From the NCBI GenBank assembly GCA_943330745.2, contig CALQIX020000029.1, positions 1-42,332 on the forward strand: a DNA stretch of 42,332 nucleotides. The letters run 5' to 3'. Made by a program: the position numbers and the translations under genes. Position 1 is the first letter of the stretch, and every line of letters begins with the position of its first letter. A model generated the notes under the pieces. The model was not told where the DNA came from. It searched no databases and saw only the letters and a program-made list of their open reading frames with translations. Positions 14,823 through 23,576 of the stretch are shown one piece after another. The stretch is from Lishizhenia tianjinensis. GTDB lineage: Bacteria > Bacteroidota > Bacteroidia > Flavobacteriales_D > Crocinitomicaceae.

Positions 14823-15824
14823 ATGGATAAAGCGAAACAATATATCGAAGAAATACTAGGTGAATCAATCACAATACTATCGGTTAAGCCGAAAGAACTT
14901 GGGTCTGTATTGCCATTTTATATGACTGAAATGTACTCATTTTGCAAATTACAAATGATGAACAATTCATTACTACTATTTGAACCGAAACACAAAGACG
15001 ATTTTAGTATTCTTCAATTATCAAAGCATCAAGAACTGATCGAAGAAAAATTACACTGTAAATCAGCTGTGGTCTTGCAAGAAATAGAACGCTTTCAACG
15101 CCAACGTTTAATTGAAAAAAGGGTGCAATTCATTATTCCTGGAAAACAGATTTTTTTGCCATTCTGGTTAATTGATTTAAAAGAAGGGAATAATCATAAA
15201 AGGCAAAAAAGAGAATCACTCTCTCCAGCTGCTCAAATGATGCTTATTTGGTATTTGCTTGATAATAAAAACCAAATTGATTTCAGTTCTACTAGCCTCC
15301 AAGATCTTGCCAAGCATTTTGAGTATTCCCCAATGACAATTACAAAAGCTACCAACGAACTTGCTTCTCATGAATTATGTGAAATCAAAACAGATGGTAA
15401 ACAAAAATTCATTGATTTCCAACAGAATAAACAGGAGTTATGGCACAAAGCTGAATCATATTTAATTAACCCGGTTCTAAAAACAATCTTTGTTGACCAT
15501 CTTCCAAATAGAATAAGTCACATTCTTTCCAACTTTTCTGCATTATCGGAATACTCTGAAATGAATCCAAGTTCGCAAAGGTATTACGCCATTGATAAAA
15601 CAGTATTCTATGGGCTCGAAAAAACAGGTGAATTCAAAAATTCTAATGATCAAGAAGGAAAATACTGCATTGAAGTTTGGAAATACAATCCTGAGAAATT
15701 TATGGAGATAGTTATTAATGACGAGTTTGCCGTGGATCCCTTGTCTCTTTATTTAAGTATGAAAGGAAACCCGGACGAAAGAACCGAATACGCATTTGAA
15801 AATTTAATTGATCATATATGGTAG
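14823..15824 (+). CDS. Winged-helix protein, putative antitoxin/regulator of the adjacent nucleotidyltransferase
   Basis: A 333-residue protein with a mixed N-terminal region (1-135) and a winged-helix domain (about 138-200) reading LSPAAQMMLIWYLLDNKNQI and YSPMTITKATNELASHELCE. The C-terminal region ends VDPLSLYLSMKGNPDERTEY. The latter motif and the partner gene recall AbiEi-like DNA-binding antitoxins. It overlaps the nucleotidyltransferase gene by 7 bases. It has its own palindrome-rich leader although it sits within the hsd operon, so it may be an insertion with separate control. The precise family is not certain. Confidence 0.65.
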   Translation: MDKAKQYIEEILGESITILSVKPKELGSVLPFYMTEMYSFCKLQMMNNSLLLFEPKHKDDFSILQLSKHQELIEEKLHCKSAVVLQEIERFQRQRLIEKRVQFIIPGKQIFLPFWLIDLKEGNNHKRQKRESLSPAAQMMLIWYLLDNKNQIDFSSTSLQDLAKHFEYSPMTITKATNELASHELCEIKTDGKQKFIDFQQNKQELWHKAESYLINPVLKTIFVDHLPNRISHILSNFSALSEYSEMNPSSQRYYAIDKTVFYGLEKTGEFKNSNDQEGKYCIEVWKYNPEKFMEIVINDEFAVDPLSLYLSMKGNPDERTEYAFENLIDHIW

Positions 15825-16585
15825 TCGGTCTCTCAATATTCAAGGACTTTTTTAAAGACCACCCAGATACCTATTTGATTATTGGAGGAACAGCTTGTGA
15901 TTTTCTTATTGAAGATGCTGGTTTTGAACCACGGGCTACTGATGATATTGACATGGTACTTATTGTAGAAGCCTTGACCCCAGAATTTGTAAAGAAATTT
16001 TGGGAATTCATCAAGGAAGGCGGATATGAAATTAAACAAGTACACGAAGAAAAACGAAATTGTTACCGATTCTGCGAGCCAACCAATAAGGAATTTCCAA
16101 AGCAGATAGAATTGTTTTCAAAGGTTCCGGAGGCGATTGAACATAATGGCGAGTTTCATTTAACTCAAATACCAACAATCGATGGTGTTTCGAATCTTTC
16201 AGCAATATTGTTGAACGAGGATTATTATGAATTTACGGTCACTCATAGCGAAATTCGAGACGGCGTGCATTATGCCAATATCGAAGCAATTATTTGTTTA
16301 AAAGCATTTGCTTATTTGGATAATAAGAAACGTAAAGAAGCTGGTCAAGAGGTTAAACAAAGAGACATTGACAAACACAAATATGACATTTTCAGAATGG
16401 TGTTTTTATTACCTGAAGAAAGTAATTTTGTAGTGCCTGAAATTATTAAAACACACCTGCTAAAATTTGTAGATATGGTTAAAGATGATTTACCCACCCT
16501 TGATATTTTTAAGAACAATGGGTTTGGAAAACAAGATATGCAACGATTATTTGAGCAGTTCAAAACGATATTTAACCTAAAATAA
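15818..16585 (+). CDS. Nucleotidyltransferase, putative AbiEii/MNT-like toxin embedded in the R-M operon
   Basis: A 255-residue protein with the polymerase-beta-type nucleotidyltransferase signature: YLIIGGTACDFLIED with Gly23-Gly24, and RATDDIDMVL with Asp43 and Asp45. Later comes IEAIICLKAFAYLDNKKRK, with a Lys-rich helix, and DIDKHKYDIFRMVFLL, the KD/KH...D pattern of this group. With the winged-helix protein before it, it forms an AbiE-like regulator/enzyme pair. Such pairs inside type I R-M operons may act as a fallback that stops growth when restriction is overcome; this is inference. hsdS follows after one base. Confidence 0.75.
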   Translation: MVVGLSIFKDFFKDHPDTYLIIGGTACDFLIEDAGFEPRATDDIDMVLIVEALTPEFVKKFWEFIKEGGYEIKQVHEEKRNCYRFCEPTNKEFPKQIELFSKVPEAIEHNGEFHLTQIPTIDGVSNLSAILLNEDYYEFTVTHSEIRDGVHYANIEAIICLKAFAYLDNKKRKEAGQEVKQRDIDKHKYDIFRMVFLLPEESNFVVPEIIKTHLLKFVDMVKDDLPTLDIFKNNGFGKQDMQRLFEQFKTIFNLK

Positions 16586-16586
16586 T

Positions 16587-17834
16587 ATGGAAAGCATTCT
16601 TGAAAGAATAACAATTAGGGAGGGTTATAAACAAACTTCAATTGGGGTAATACCTAATGAATGGGATGTAAATAAATTAGGTGAATTAGGTGAAATAATC
16701 AACGGTCTTACTTATAGTCCTGAAGAAATTAATGATGAAGGAGTTTTAGTTTTAAGATCTTCAAATATTAAAGATAGACAGCTTGTTTTCAATGATAATG
16801 TTTATGTGAAAACTGACAAATTTAATCCTGTAAAAAAGGGAGATATTTTAATTTGTGTAAGGAATGGTAGTAAAAATTTAATTGGTAAGAATGCATTAGT
16901 TAACGAAGAAGCAGAAGGATTAGCTTTTGGTGCGTTTATGGCAATTTTTAGAGGTTCGACAAATGATTTTCTGTATCACATATTTGGGACAGATTTATAT
17001 CAAAAAGAAATTCACCGAAATTTAGGAGCAACAATCAATTCCATCAATGGTAGCGATTTGAAACTATTTAAATTTCCAATTCCCCCACTTCCTGAGCAAC
17101 AAAAAATAGCCTCTATTCTTTCAACTTGGGATCTAGCAATTGCCAAACAAAAACACCTTGTTGAGCATACCAAAAAACGGAATCAAGGTCTAGCCCAACA
17201 ATTGCTTACAGGAAAAAAGAGATTGAAAGGGTTTGATGAGGAGTGGAAAAATCTCAAATTCGGAGAAGTCATTAATAGAATCACAAGACGAAATGATATT
17301 GAAAACACAAATGTTGTTACAATCTCTGCAAAAAGAGGTTTTGTTCGTCAAGATGATTTCTTTAATAAACAAGTTGCAAGTGAAACATTAACAAATTACT
17401 ATTTACTCAAGAAGGGTGAATTTGCTTATAATAAAAGTTATTCTGGAGGTTATCCAATGGGAGCCTTTAAGAGATTGAACAATTTTGATTTTGGTGTTGT
17501 AACCACTCTTTATATATGTTTTTCAATTAAAGACGATTTCGATTCTGATTTTTTTGTGCATTATTTTGAAGCAGGTCAGATGACACATGGTTTGACAAAA
17601 ATAGCTCAAGAAGGTGGGCGTGCCCATGGATTACTAAATATTGGACTTTCTGATTTTTTGAATTTAAAAATTAGAATTCCAAATCTAAACGAGCAAATAG
17701 AAATTTCAGAATTAATAGAGAAAGCTGAAAAAGAATTACTATTACAAGAACAACAATTATCCTTACTTCAAAATGAGAAAAAAGGCTTGATGCAAAAATT
17801 GTTGACGGGTGAAATAAGAGTGAAACTAAATTAA
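16587..17834 (+). CDS. hsdS: Type I restriction specificity subunit HsdS
   Basis: A full-length specificity subunit (415 residues) with two recognition domains. Domain 1 (about 20-160, starting GVIPNEWDVNKLGELGEI) is followed by the central conserved helix with PPLPEQQKIASILSTWD and QGLAQQLLTGKKRL. Domain 2 (about 215-350) is followed by the second helix, ending KKGLMQKLLTGEIRVKLN. The central and C-terminal repeats share the motif LLTG[KE]; they allow circular assembly and domain exchange. Each recognition domain reads one half of a bipartite target; the sequence of the target cannot be predicted here. It lies between the nucleotidyltransferase and hsdR, with 7 bases to hsdR. Confidence 0.95.
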   Translation: MESILERITIREGYKQTSIGVIPNEWDVNKLGELGEIINGLTYSPEEINDEGVLVLRSSNIKDRQLVFNDNVYVKTDKFNPVKKGDILICVRNGSKNLIGKNALVNEEAEGLAFGAFMAIFRGSTNDFLYHIFGTDLYQKEIHRNLGATINSINGSDLKLFKFPIPPLPEQQKIASILSTWDLAIAKQKHLVEHTKKRNQGLAQQLLTGKKRLKGFDEEWKNLKFGEVINRITRRNDIENTNVVTISAKRGFVRQDDFFNKQVASETLTNYYLLKKGEFAYNKSYSGGYPMGAFKRLNNFDFGVVTTLYICFSIKDDFDSDFFVHYFEAGQMTHGLTKIAQEGGRAHGLLNIGLSDFLNLKIRIPNLNEQIEISELIEKAEKELLLQEQQLSLLQNEKKGLMQKLLTGEIRVKLN

Positions 17835-17841
17835 ACTAATT

Positions 17842-20800
17842 ATGCAAACTCCATCTTTCATAGAAGACCATATCTCACAGCTTCCAGCGCTCAAATTATT
17901 GATGAATATGGGGTGGAAATACTTGACACCAGAGCAAGCATTAGAAGCTCGTGGCAATCGAAATTCAAATGTTGTTTTAGAAGAGATTTTAAAAGATCAA
18001 TTACAGAAAATAAACAAGATTGAATACAAGCAAAAAGAATTTCCGTTTTCAGATTCAGCAATCAACAATGCCGTTTTAGCCTTGCGCGATCTTCCGGAAC
18101 AAGATGGGTTCATTGCAGCAAATCAATTTTTTTATGAACTAATAACACTTGGAAAGAGTTTCGAGCAAACTGTTTTAGGGGATAAAAAAAGCTTTTCGTT
18201 TAACTATATTGATTGGAAGAATCCAGAAAATAATAGTTTTCATATTACGGAAGAGTATTCCGTATTGCGTTCAGAAAGAGCAGGCACCTACAGACCAGAT
18301 ATTGTTTTATTTGTGAATGGTATTCCGATGGTTGTGATTGAATGTAAAAGTCCAAAAATCAAAGATCCAATTGATAAAGGAATTGAGCAACATTTGCGTA
18401 ATCAACAAGAAGATGGCATTCGTTCCTTGTATTTATATTCCAATTTGACAATTGCCTTATCCACAAACGAAGCTAAATATGCAACAACTGCAACAAGCAA
18501 AGAATTTTGGAGCTTTTGGAAAGAAATCTTTAAAACAAAGGAAGAAGAACGTCTATGGGAATCTGACATTTTTGATATCAAACACAAACCATTAGCAGAT
18601 AATGAACGAACAGCATTGTTCAAAGAGCGTTTTCAACATGTTTGGAAGTTAATGGAGCAGATTGAAAAAGAGGAACAAGTAATAACTGAACAAGATAAAT
18701 TGTTATTTAGTACGTGCGAACCTAAAAGGTTGCTGGACCTTATGTTCAATTTCACATTGTATGATGAGGGAATCAAAAAAGTTGCTCGTTATCAACAGTT
18801 TTTTGCTATTAAAAACACCTTATCACGGATAATCAAAACAGATAATCAAGGTAAACATCCTGGGGGAGTAATCTGGCATACACAAGGAAGTGGAAAATCA
18901 TTGACCATGGTCATGTTAGCGCAATTGATTGCATCCAATCCGAAAATAAAAAACCCTAAAATTCTATTAGTCACTGATAGAATTGATTTAGATGATCAAA
19001 TAACGGAAACATTTAGAAAGTGTCAAGTTCCAGTTGAAAATGCACAAACAGGAAAACATCTCGTTGAATTATTATTAAGTCCAGGTGATACAGTAATTAC
19101 TACCTTGATTCATAAGTTTGAAGCGGCTGTTAATCAATCCAAACATGATTTTGATTCTTCAGAAATCTATGTTCTAATTGATGAAGGACACAGAAGTCAA
19201 TACGGAACATTTAACGTGAAGATGCGCAAGGTATTCCCAAATGCTTGTTTTATTGCTTTCACTGGAACGCCATTAATGAGGAATGAAAAGAGTACTGCAA
19301 ATAAGTTTGGTGGTTTAATTGATGTGTATTCCATTACAGATGCGGTATCAGATGGTGCTGTTGTTCCTTTGCTTTATGAAGGTCGTCACAATCTGATTGA
19401 AGTCAATGAAAAACCGCTGGACAACTATTTTGATAAAGTCAGTGAACCATTGACAAAATACGGTAAGGCTGCTTTAAAAAGAAAATACAGTTCCAAAAAC
19501 ATAATTAACAAGGCGGATCAAGTAATTTATTCTAGAGCATGGGATATTACAGAACATTACGTTTCCAATTTCCAAAATACAGGATTTAAAGGTCAACTAG
19601 TTGCACCAAACAAAGCGACTGCAATTAAATACAAGGAGTATTTAGATGAAATTGGAAAGGTTTCATCTGAGGTCATAATGTCCGCTCCTGATACAAGAGA
19701 AGGTGAAGAGGATGCATTTGAAGTAGCAGACGATAAAGTGAAGCGTTTTTGGAAATCTCGAATGGATAAATATAATACGCAGGAGAAATACGAAAAAACA
19801 GTTATCAATTCTTTCAAAAAGCAGGATTCACCAGAACTAATAATTGTAGTAGATAAACTTTTAACAGGCTTTGATGCTCCTCGAAATATTGTACTATACC
19901 TTACAAGACCATTAAAAGAGCATACATTATTGCAAGCAATTGCCCGAGTTAATAGATTGCATCCGGGAAAAGATTATGGGTATATAATTGACTACTTTGG
20001 TAATCTTGAAAATTTACACAATGCACTCGAAGCCTATTCAGGAGAAAACAATTTTGATCCAGAAGACATAGAAGGAACTTGGACAAATATTACGGAAGAA
20101 TTAAAGAAATTACCACAAGCACATTCAGAGGTATGGGATATATTCAAAACAATAAAGAACAAATACGACGAGCCAGCTTATGAAGAATTACTTTCCGATG
20201 AGGCAAAACGTCATGCTTTTTATGAAAAGGTTTCCATTTTTGCACGAATTTTAAAAATGGCTCTTTCTAGTTATGAATTCTCCACTAAGACAGATGAAAA
20301 GATAATCGACAAATATAAAAAGGATGCAAAGTTCTTTTTAGCGTTGAGAATTTCTGTTAAACGAAGATATTCCGATGAAATAGATTATAAGGAATATGAA
20401 CTACAAGTTCAAAAATTAATCGATAAGCACATTACCACAGAAGGTGAAGTTCTTAAAATAACGGAATTGGTTAATATTTTCGACAAAGCAGAAAGAGAAG
20501 CTGAAGTTGAAAAATTGACAAGTAAAGCAGCAAAAGCTGATCATATTGCCAGTAGAACAATTAAGGCAATAAATATTAAAATGAATGAAGATCCAATCTT
20601 CTATAAAAAATTGTCAAAACTTTTACGAGAAACAATTGATGATTACCATCAACAGCGCATAGAAGAAGCAGAGTACTTAAAGAAAGCACTCGAGTTAGAA
20701 GAAGCATTTTTAAAAGGACAAATTGATAATATTCCTGAAAATTTAAAAGGAAATGCTACAGGAATTGCATTGTTCAATTTAATTACTGATGTATTTAAGG

Positions 20801-21057
20801 ACCAATTAAAAAGTAATCCAGAAGTTGCTCCGGAAATGGCAGAGGGAGTAGATAATTTGATTCGTTCCATCGTTTATGAAAATGGGAAATTAATAATTGA
20901 TTGGCAAAATAAATCGAATGTAGAAGGCCATATAAAAATTGCAATTGATGATTATCTGTTTGACATAAAAACAAAATACAGTATTGATCTTCCATTCAGC
21001 TTAATTGATCAGGTGGTTGAAGATGGTTTAAAAGTTGCGAAACTGAAATTTGTTTAA
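17842..21057 (+). CDS. hsdR: Type I restriction endonuclease subunit HsdR
   Basis: A 1071-residue motor and nuclease subunit, of the EcoR124-like length class. The N-terminal PD-(D/E)xK nuclease shows Asp153 in YRPDIVLF and Glu167-x-Lys169 in IECKSP. The SF2 translocase shows Walker A TQGSGKS with Lys352, DEGH at 447-450, FTGTPL, and the distal motifs DKLLTGFDAP and LQAIARVNR. A long C-terminal helical region (about 760-1071) would bind HsdM2S. It pulls DNA past the bound complex with ATP and cuts unmethylated DNA at a distance. All key residues are intact, so the system is probably active. Confidence 0.96.
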   Translation: MQTPSFIEDHISQLPALKLLMNMGWKYLTPEQALEARGNRNSNVVLEEILKDQLQKINKIEYKQKEFPFSDSAINNAVLALRDLPEQDGFIAANQFFYELITLGKSFEQTVLGDKKSFSFNYIDWKNPENNSFHITEEYSVLRSERAGTYRPDIVLFVNGIPMVVIECKSPKIKDPIDKGIEQHLRNQQEDGIRSLYLYSNLTIALSTNEAKYATTATSKEFWSFWKEIFKTKEEERLWESDIFDIKHKPLADNERTALFKERFQHVWKLMEQIEKEEQVITEQDKLLFSTCEPKRLLDLMFNFTLYDEGIKKVARYQQFFAIKNTLSRIIKTDNQGKHPGGVIWHTQGSGKSLTMVMLAQLIASNPKIKNPKILLVTDRIDLDDQITETFRKCQVPVENAQTGKHLVELLLSPGDTVITTLIHKFEAAVNQSKHDFDSSEIYVLIDEGHRSQYGTFNVKMRKVFPNACFIAFTGTPLMRNEKSTANKFGGLIDVYSITDAVSDGAVVPLLYEGRHNLIEVNEKPLDNYFDKVSEPLTKYGKAALKRKYSSKNIINKADQVIYSRAWDITEHYVSNFQNTGFKGQLVAPNKATAIKYKEYLDEIGKVSSEVIMSAPDTREGEEDAFEVADDKVKRFWKSRMDKYNTQEKYEKTVINSFKKQDSPELIIVVDKLLTGFDAPRNIVLYLTRPLKEHTLLQAIARVNRLHPGKDYGYIIDYFGNLENLHNALEAYSGENNFDPEDIEGTWTNITEELKKLPQAHSEVWDIFKTIKNKYDEPAYEELLSDEAKRHAFYEKVSIFARILKMALSSYEFSTKTDEKIIDKYKKDAKFFLALRISVKRRYSDEIDYKEYELQVQKLIDKHITTEGEVLKITELVNIFDKAEREAEVEKLTSKAAKADHIASRTIKAINIKMNEDPIFYKKLSKLLRETIDDYHQQRIEEAEYLKKALELEEAFLKGQIDNIPENLKGNATGIALFNLITDVFKDQLKSNPEVAPEMAEGVDNLIRSIVYENGKLIIDWQNKSNVEGHIKIAIDDYLFDIKTKYSIDLPFSLIDQVVEDGLKVAKLKFV

Positions 21058-21060
21058 GTA

Positions 21061-21759
21061 ATGACTGAAAACAAATTGAAATTCGGTTCTGCTACAATTA
21101 ATTACACGCTCCATTTTCAAGAGCGAAAAACACTTGGAATAAAAGTTTATCCAGATTGTTCTATTCATGTTTTTGCTCCAATCGATGCAAATAGTGATGT
21201 GATTCATTCAAAATTAAGAGAACGTGCGCCATGGATCTTGCGACAATTGAATGAATTCCTATCCTATCACCCTTTAACTCCACCAAGGAAATTTATACCT
21301 GGTGAAACTCACTTGTATCTTGGTAAACAATATAAATTAAAACTTCAAGTTTCAGACACAAATCAAGTGAAGTTGAAAAGTGGAGAATTAATCATACTTC
21401 ATAAAATTGATGTAAGCCCTAAAGAAGTACTTAATAGTTGGTACAAGACTAAAGCCACTGATTATTTTACTAAAACACTCAATAAATCAATTGATCTTTT
21501 CTCAAAATATTCAATAGAAGTTACAACGCTTCAGATTCGTAAAATGTCAAAACGTTGGGGCAGTTGTACCACCGATGGCAAAATAATCCTCAACACCGAA
21601 TTAATTAAAGCGCCAAAAGGAAGCATCGAGTATGTAATAATACATGAATTATGTCATTTGGTCCATCATAACCACACGAAAGCATTTTACGATCTTCAAC
21701 AAAAGATAATACCCGATTGGAAAAAATGGAAAGAACAATTAGAAAGAACAATGATTTAA
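21061..21759 (+). CDS. YgjP-like (DUF45/M48-type) metallopeptidase
   Basis: A 232-residue protein of the YgjP family, which is very often the last gene of type I R-M operons. The zinc motif is HELCHLVHHNH (His195, Glu196, His199, third ligand probably His205). Before it stands the family signature KMSKRWGSCTTDGKIILNTE. The N-terminal half (1-110) is the usual beta-rich part with RKTLGIKVYPDCSIHVFAP. Four bases separate it from hsdR. Whether it acts as a protease on the R-M complex is not known. Confidence 0.9.
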   Translation: MTENKLKFGSATINYTLHFQERKTLGIKVYPDCSIHVFAPIDANSDVIHSKLRERAPWILRQLNEFLSYHPLTPPRKFIPGETHLYLGKQYKLKLQVSDTNQVKLKSGELIILHKIDVSPKEVLNSWYKTKATDYFTKTLNKSIDLFSKYSIEVTTLQIRKMSKRWGSCTTDGKIILNTELIKAPKGSIEYVIIHELCHLVHHNHTKAFYDLQQKIIPDWKKWKEQLERTMI

Positions 21760-21775
21760 ATAGGTTATATAATTA

Positions 21776-22185
21776 ATGAAATTCGGCTTCCGCATACCAT
21801 CCCTAACCAAACGCATTGCAGCACGCACATCGTTGAAGCGAGTTGTTCGTCATAATTTAGGTTTCAAAGCGCCTAAAGGTTTTGGTTGGTTCACCAATCC
21901 AAAAAAGCAGCTTACAACAAAATCTACAACAAAACTTCACGAGGTTGTTTGGTCAACTTGCTTTTCTTGGTTTCATTTGGTGTCCTAACATTTTCAATCC
22001 CTTCCTGCGATTTCAAGAAATCAGATAAAGCCGGAGGTAGTTATGTCAAACCATCTGTAAACTACAAAGGTCAAACACGCAAAGGTCACGTACGCAGAAA
22101 AGTAAGCACCGATAAAAATGCTATCAAAAACCAAAATCGTTCACGGTATTACTACCAAACTAGAGGTAAATACAGTAGAAAGTAA
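21776..22185 (+). CDS. Small basic mobile-element protein, split at an A6G slippery run
   Basis: The first frame reads MKFGFRIPSLTKRIAARTS ... GFKAPKGFGWFTNPKK to 21907. The expected continuation AAYNKIYNKTSRGCLVNLLF then lies one frame back (-1) and runs to 22185, with a hydrophobic segment (LLFLVSFGVLTFSI) and a very basic tail. In element-borne relatives the two parts are one frame (pattern GYI.NPKKA.YNK.YN.T). The switch is exactly at A AAA AAG (21901-21907), in the phase used by -1 programmed frameshifts, so either ribosomal slippage makes about 136 residues or one A is missing. Without a shift the product is 70 residues. Function unknown. Confidence 0.65.
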
Positions 22186-22572
22186 GATTAGGTCACAATT
22201 CTATTCCGTTTATTTTATTTAATCCGAAAACGGAAACAAACCATATACGCCAGATATCCAATCACTTTTTATTTAATTCCAATTCGGAAAATCTAATTTT
22301 CATTCAATCCATATAGGCAGAAACATTGGGTAAAGGGCTGATTTTTTGCGACAAGTTAAAACTCTATTTTTAACTTGTCGCAAAAAATCAGCCCTTTACC
22401 CTTTACCAATATTCTTTACCTTAAATCACATTTATTTGTATTTACATAAAATATGTGTGTATTATTAGCTTTTAAATGACTACAACGGGGAATGTGTAAT
22501 TATTATAAACTTATTAAGTAGTATTGTTGATTTAATAGACTGATGTCTATGGAATCAACAAGGATAGTTAAA
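22186..22572. other. Intergenic region between convergent genes
   Basis: No gene is seen in 387 bases. It contains an inverted repeat TTCCGTTT / AAACGGAA (22204-22211 / 22228-22235) and the very long perfect hairpin at 22328-22401. Confidence 0.7.
22328..22401. repeat. Perfect 34-bp-stem palindrome with a 6-base loop
   Basis: Arms 22328-22361 and 22368-22401 are exactly complementary over 34 bases around a loop CTCTAT. The stem begins GGGTAAAGGGCTG and includes a T6/A6 block. It lies between convergent genes, so a bidirectional terminator is possible, but terminator stems are normally 8-15 bp. A dispersed palindromic repeat or protein-binding cruciform is also possible. Confidence 0.9.
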
Positions 22573-23349
22573 TTATTCTACCGCCATTTTTGTCTTTTTC
22601 TTTTGATAGAACCAATAGTAGCAAACAAACAAAAATCCTCCAATCATTCCTCCGAAATGAGCTAAGCAAGATCCATTTATCAAACTGCTGGGTTCTAAAA
22701 ATGCTTCAAGGTTGCTATATAGTAAATGAAATCCTAAAGCAATGAATATCATTTTCCTATAATTTAAAATATTCAGAAACAAATAGAAAACAGTGAATCC
22801 AAATAAAGCGCCTGAAGCTCCATGGGTTTTAGATGTCACGTAATTGTATTCTTCAACGGCAATTTTTTGTTTTTCATTTAAACTAGCATAAAAGGAATCT
22901 TCAACTTCATGTCTATCATTCAAACGAATAGCTTTAGGATTGATACCAGTGGCGATTATTCGCTTTTCAACAGTTTCTTTGTTTTGATAATAGGAGTAAT
23001 TGATGAAAATAAATCCAATCCATGCACACACAAAGTAAGCAATTATAAATTTCCGAAAACCTAATTTTCGCTCAAAAAAAGGGGCGAATAACAATAGATA
23101 GAAAACATTAAAAACAATATGTGTTGGATTTGTAGAATGTACAAATAGAAATGTAAACAATTGATAAAAGTGGAAGTGTTCAGAATAGGTTGGGTAAGCA
23201 CTGATATAGTATTGAAGTTCATATCCGGTAATCAAATTGTATATGGAACAAATAACATATACTCCGATATTGATTAACACAATGTATTTAACTGCTGGTG
23301 TTAAGTTATTTTTTATCCGATTTTGGAAAAAGCTTTTAATTTTCTTCAA
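22573..23349 (-). CDS. Rhomboid-family intramembrane serine protease
   Basis: A 258-residue, about six-helix membrane protein with the rhomboid catalytic pair: Ser179 in HGASGALFG and His231 in LAHFGGMIGG. Asn81 lies in the HIVFN helix that forms the oxyanion site. An insert of about 50 residues (122-172) between two helices, rich in charged residues, is unusual for a loop of this family. Rhomboids cut transmembrane segments of other proteins. It is transcribed away from the srf-like operon, which encodes many single-pass membrane proteins that could be substrates; that link is speculative. Confidence 0.92.
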   Translation of the reverse strand: MKKIKSFFQNRIKNNLTPAVKYIVLINIGVYVICSIYNLITGYELQYYISAYPTYSEHFHFYQLFTFLFVHSTNPTHIVFNVFYLLLFAPFFERKLGFRKFIIAYFVCAWIGFIFINYSYYQNKETVEKRIIATGINPKAIRLNDRHEVEDSFYASLNEKQKIAVEEYNYVTSKTHGASGALFGFTVFYLFLNILNYRKMIFIALGFHLLYSNLEAFLEPSSLINGSCLAHFGGMIGGFLFVCYYWFYQKKKTKMAVE

Positions 23350-23576
23350 CTGTTGTTTTTCAACTTCAACGAAAGAGATTGTTTTTGTTACTTGGGTGGA
23401 CAGAACTGACTAACTTGATTACTTAATTCCTATAAAATCAAGTTTATATTAGGAGAGTCTAAGATTCTTTGAATAACAAAATTCAAAAATAGAAATAGAT
23501 AAAGGGACTACATTTATCAACTTAATTTACATATTTGATTTATTTTCACTATTTTCGATAACTTTTACAAATTTTT
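23350..23576 (+). promoter_or_regulatory. Divergent control region before the srf-like operon
   Basis: These 227 bases separate the rhomboid gene from srfB. AACTTGATT (23412-23420) and AATCAAGTT (23436-23444) form a perfect 9-bp inverted repeat. Near srfB, TTTG (23534-23537) followed by TAACTTTT (23559-23566) is a loose promoter match with a 21-base spacer, and TATTTTCG (23550-23557) is another -7 candidate. The promoter is not certain. Confidence 0.4.

Noticed and set aside
22328..22401. Long hairpin as a retron msr/msd or a Holliday-junction type element
   Set aside because: No reverse transcriptase gene is present in the window, and the structure is a simple single stem.
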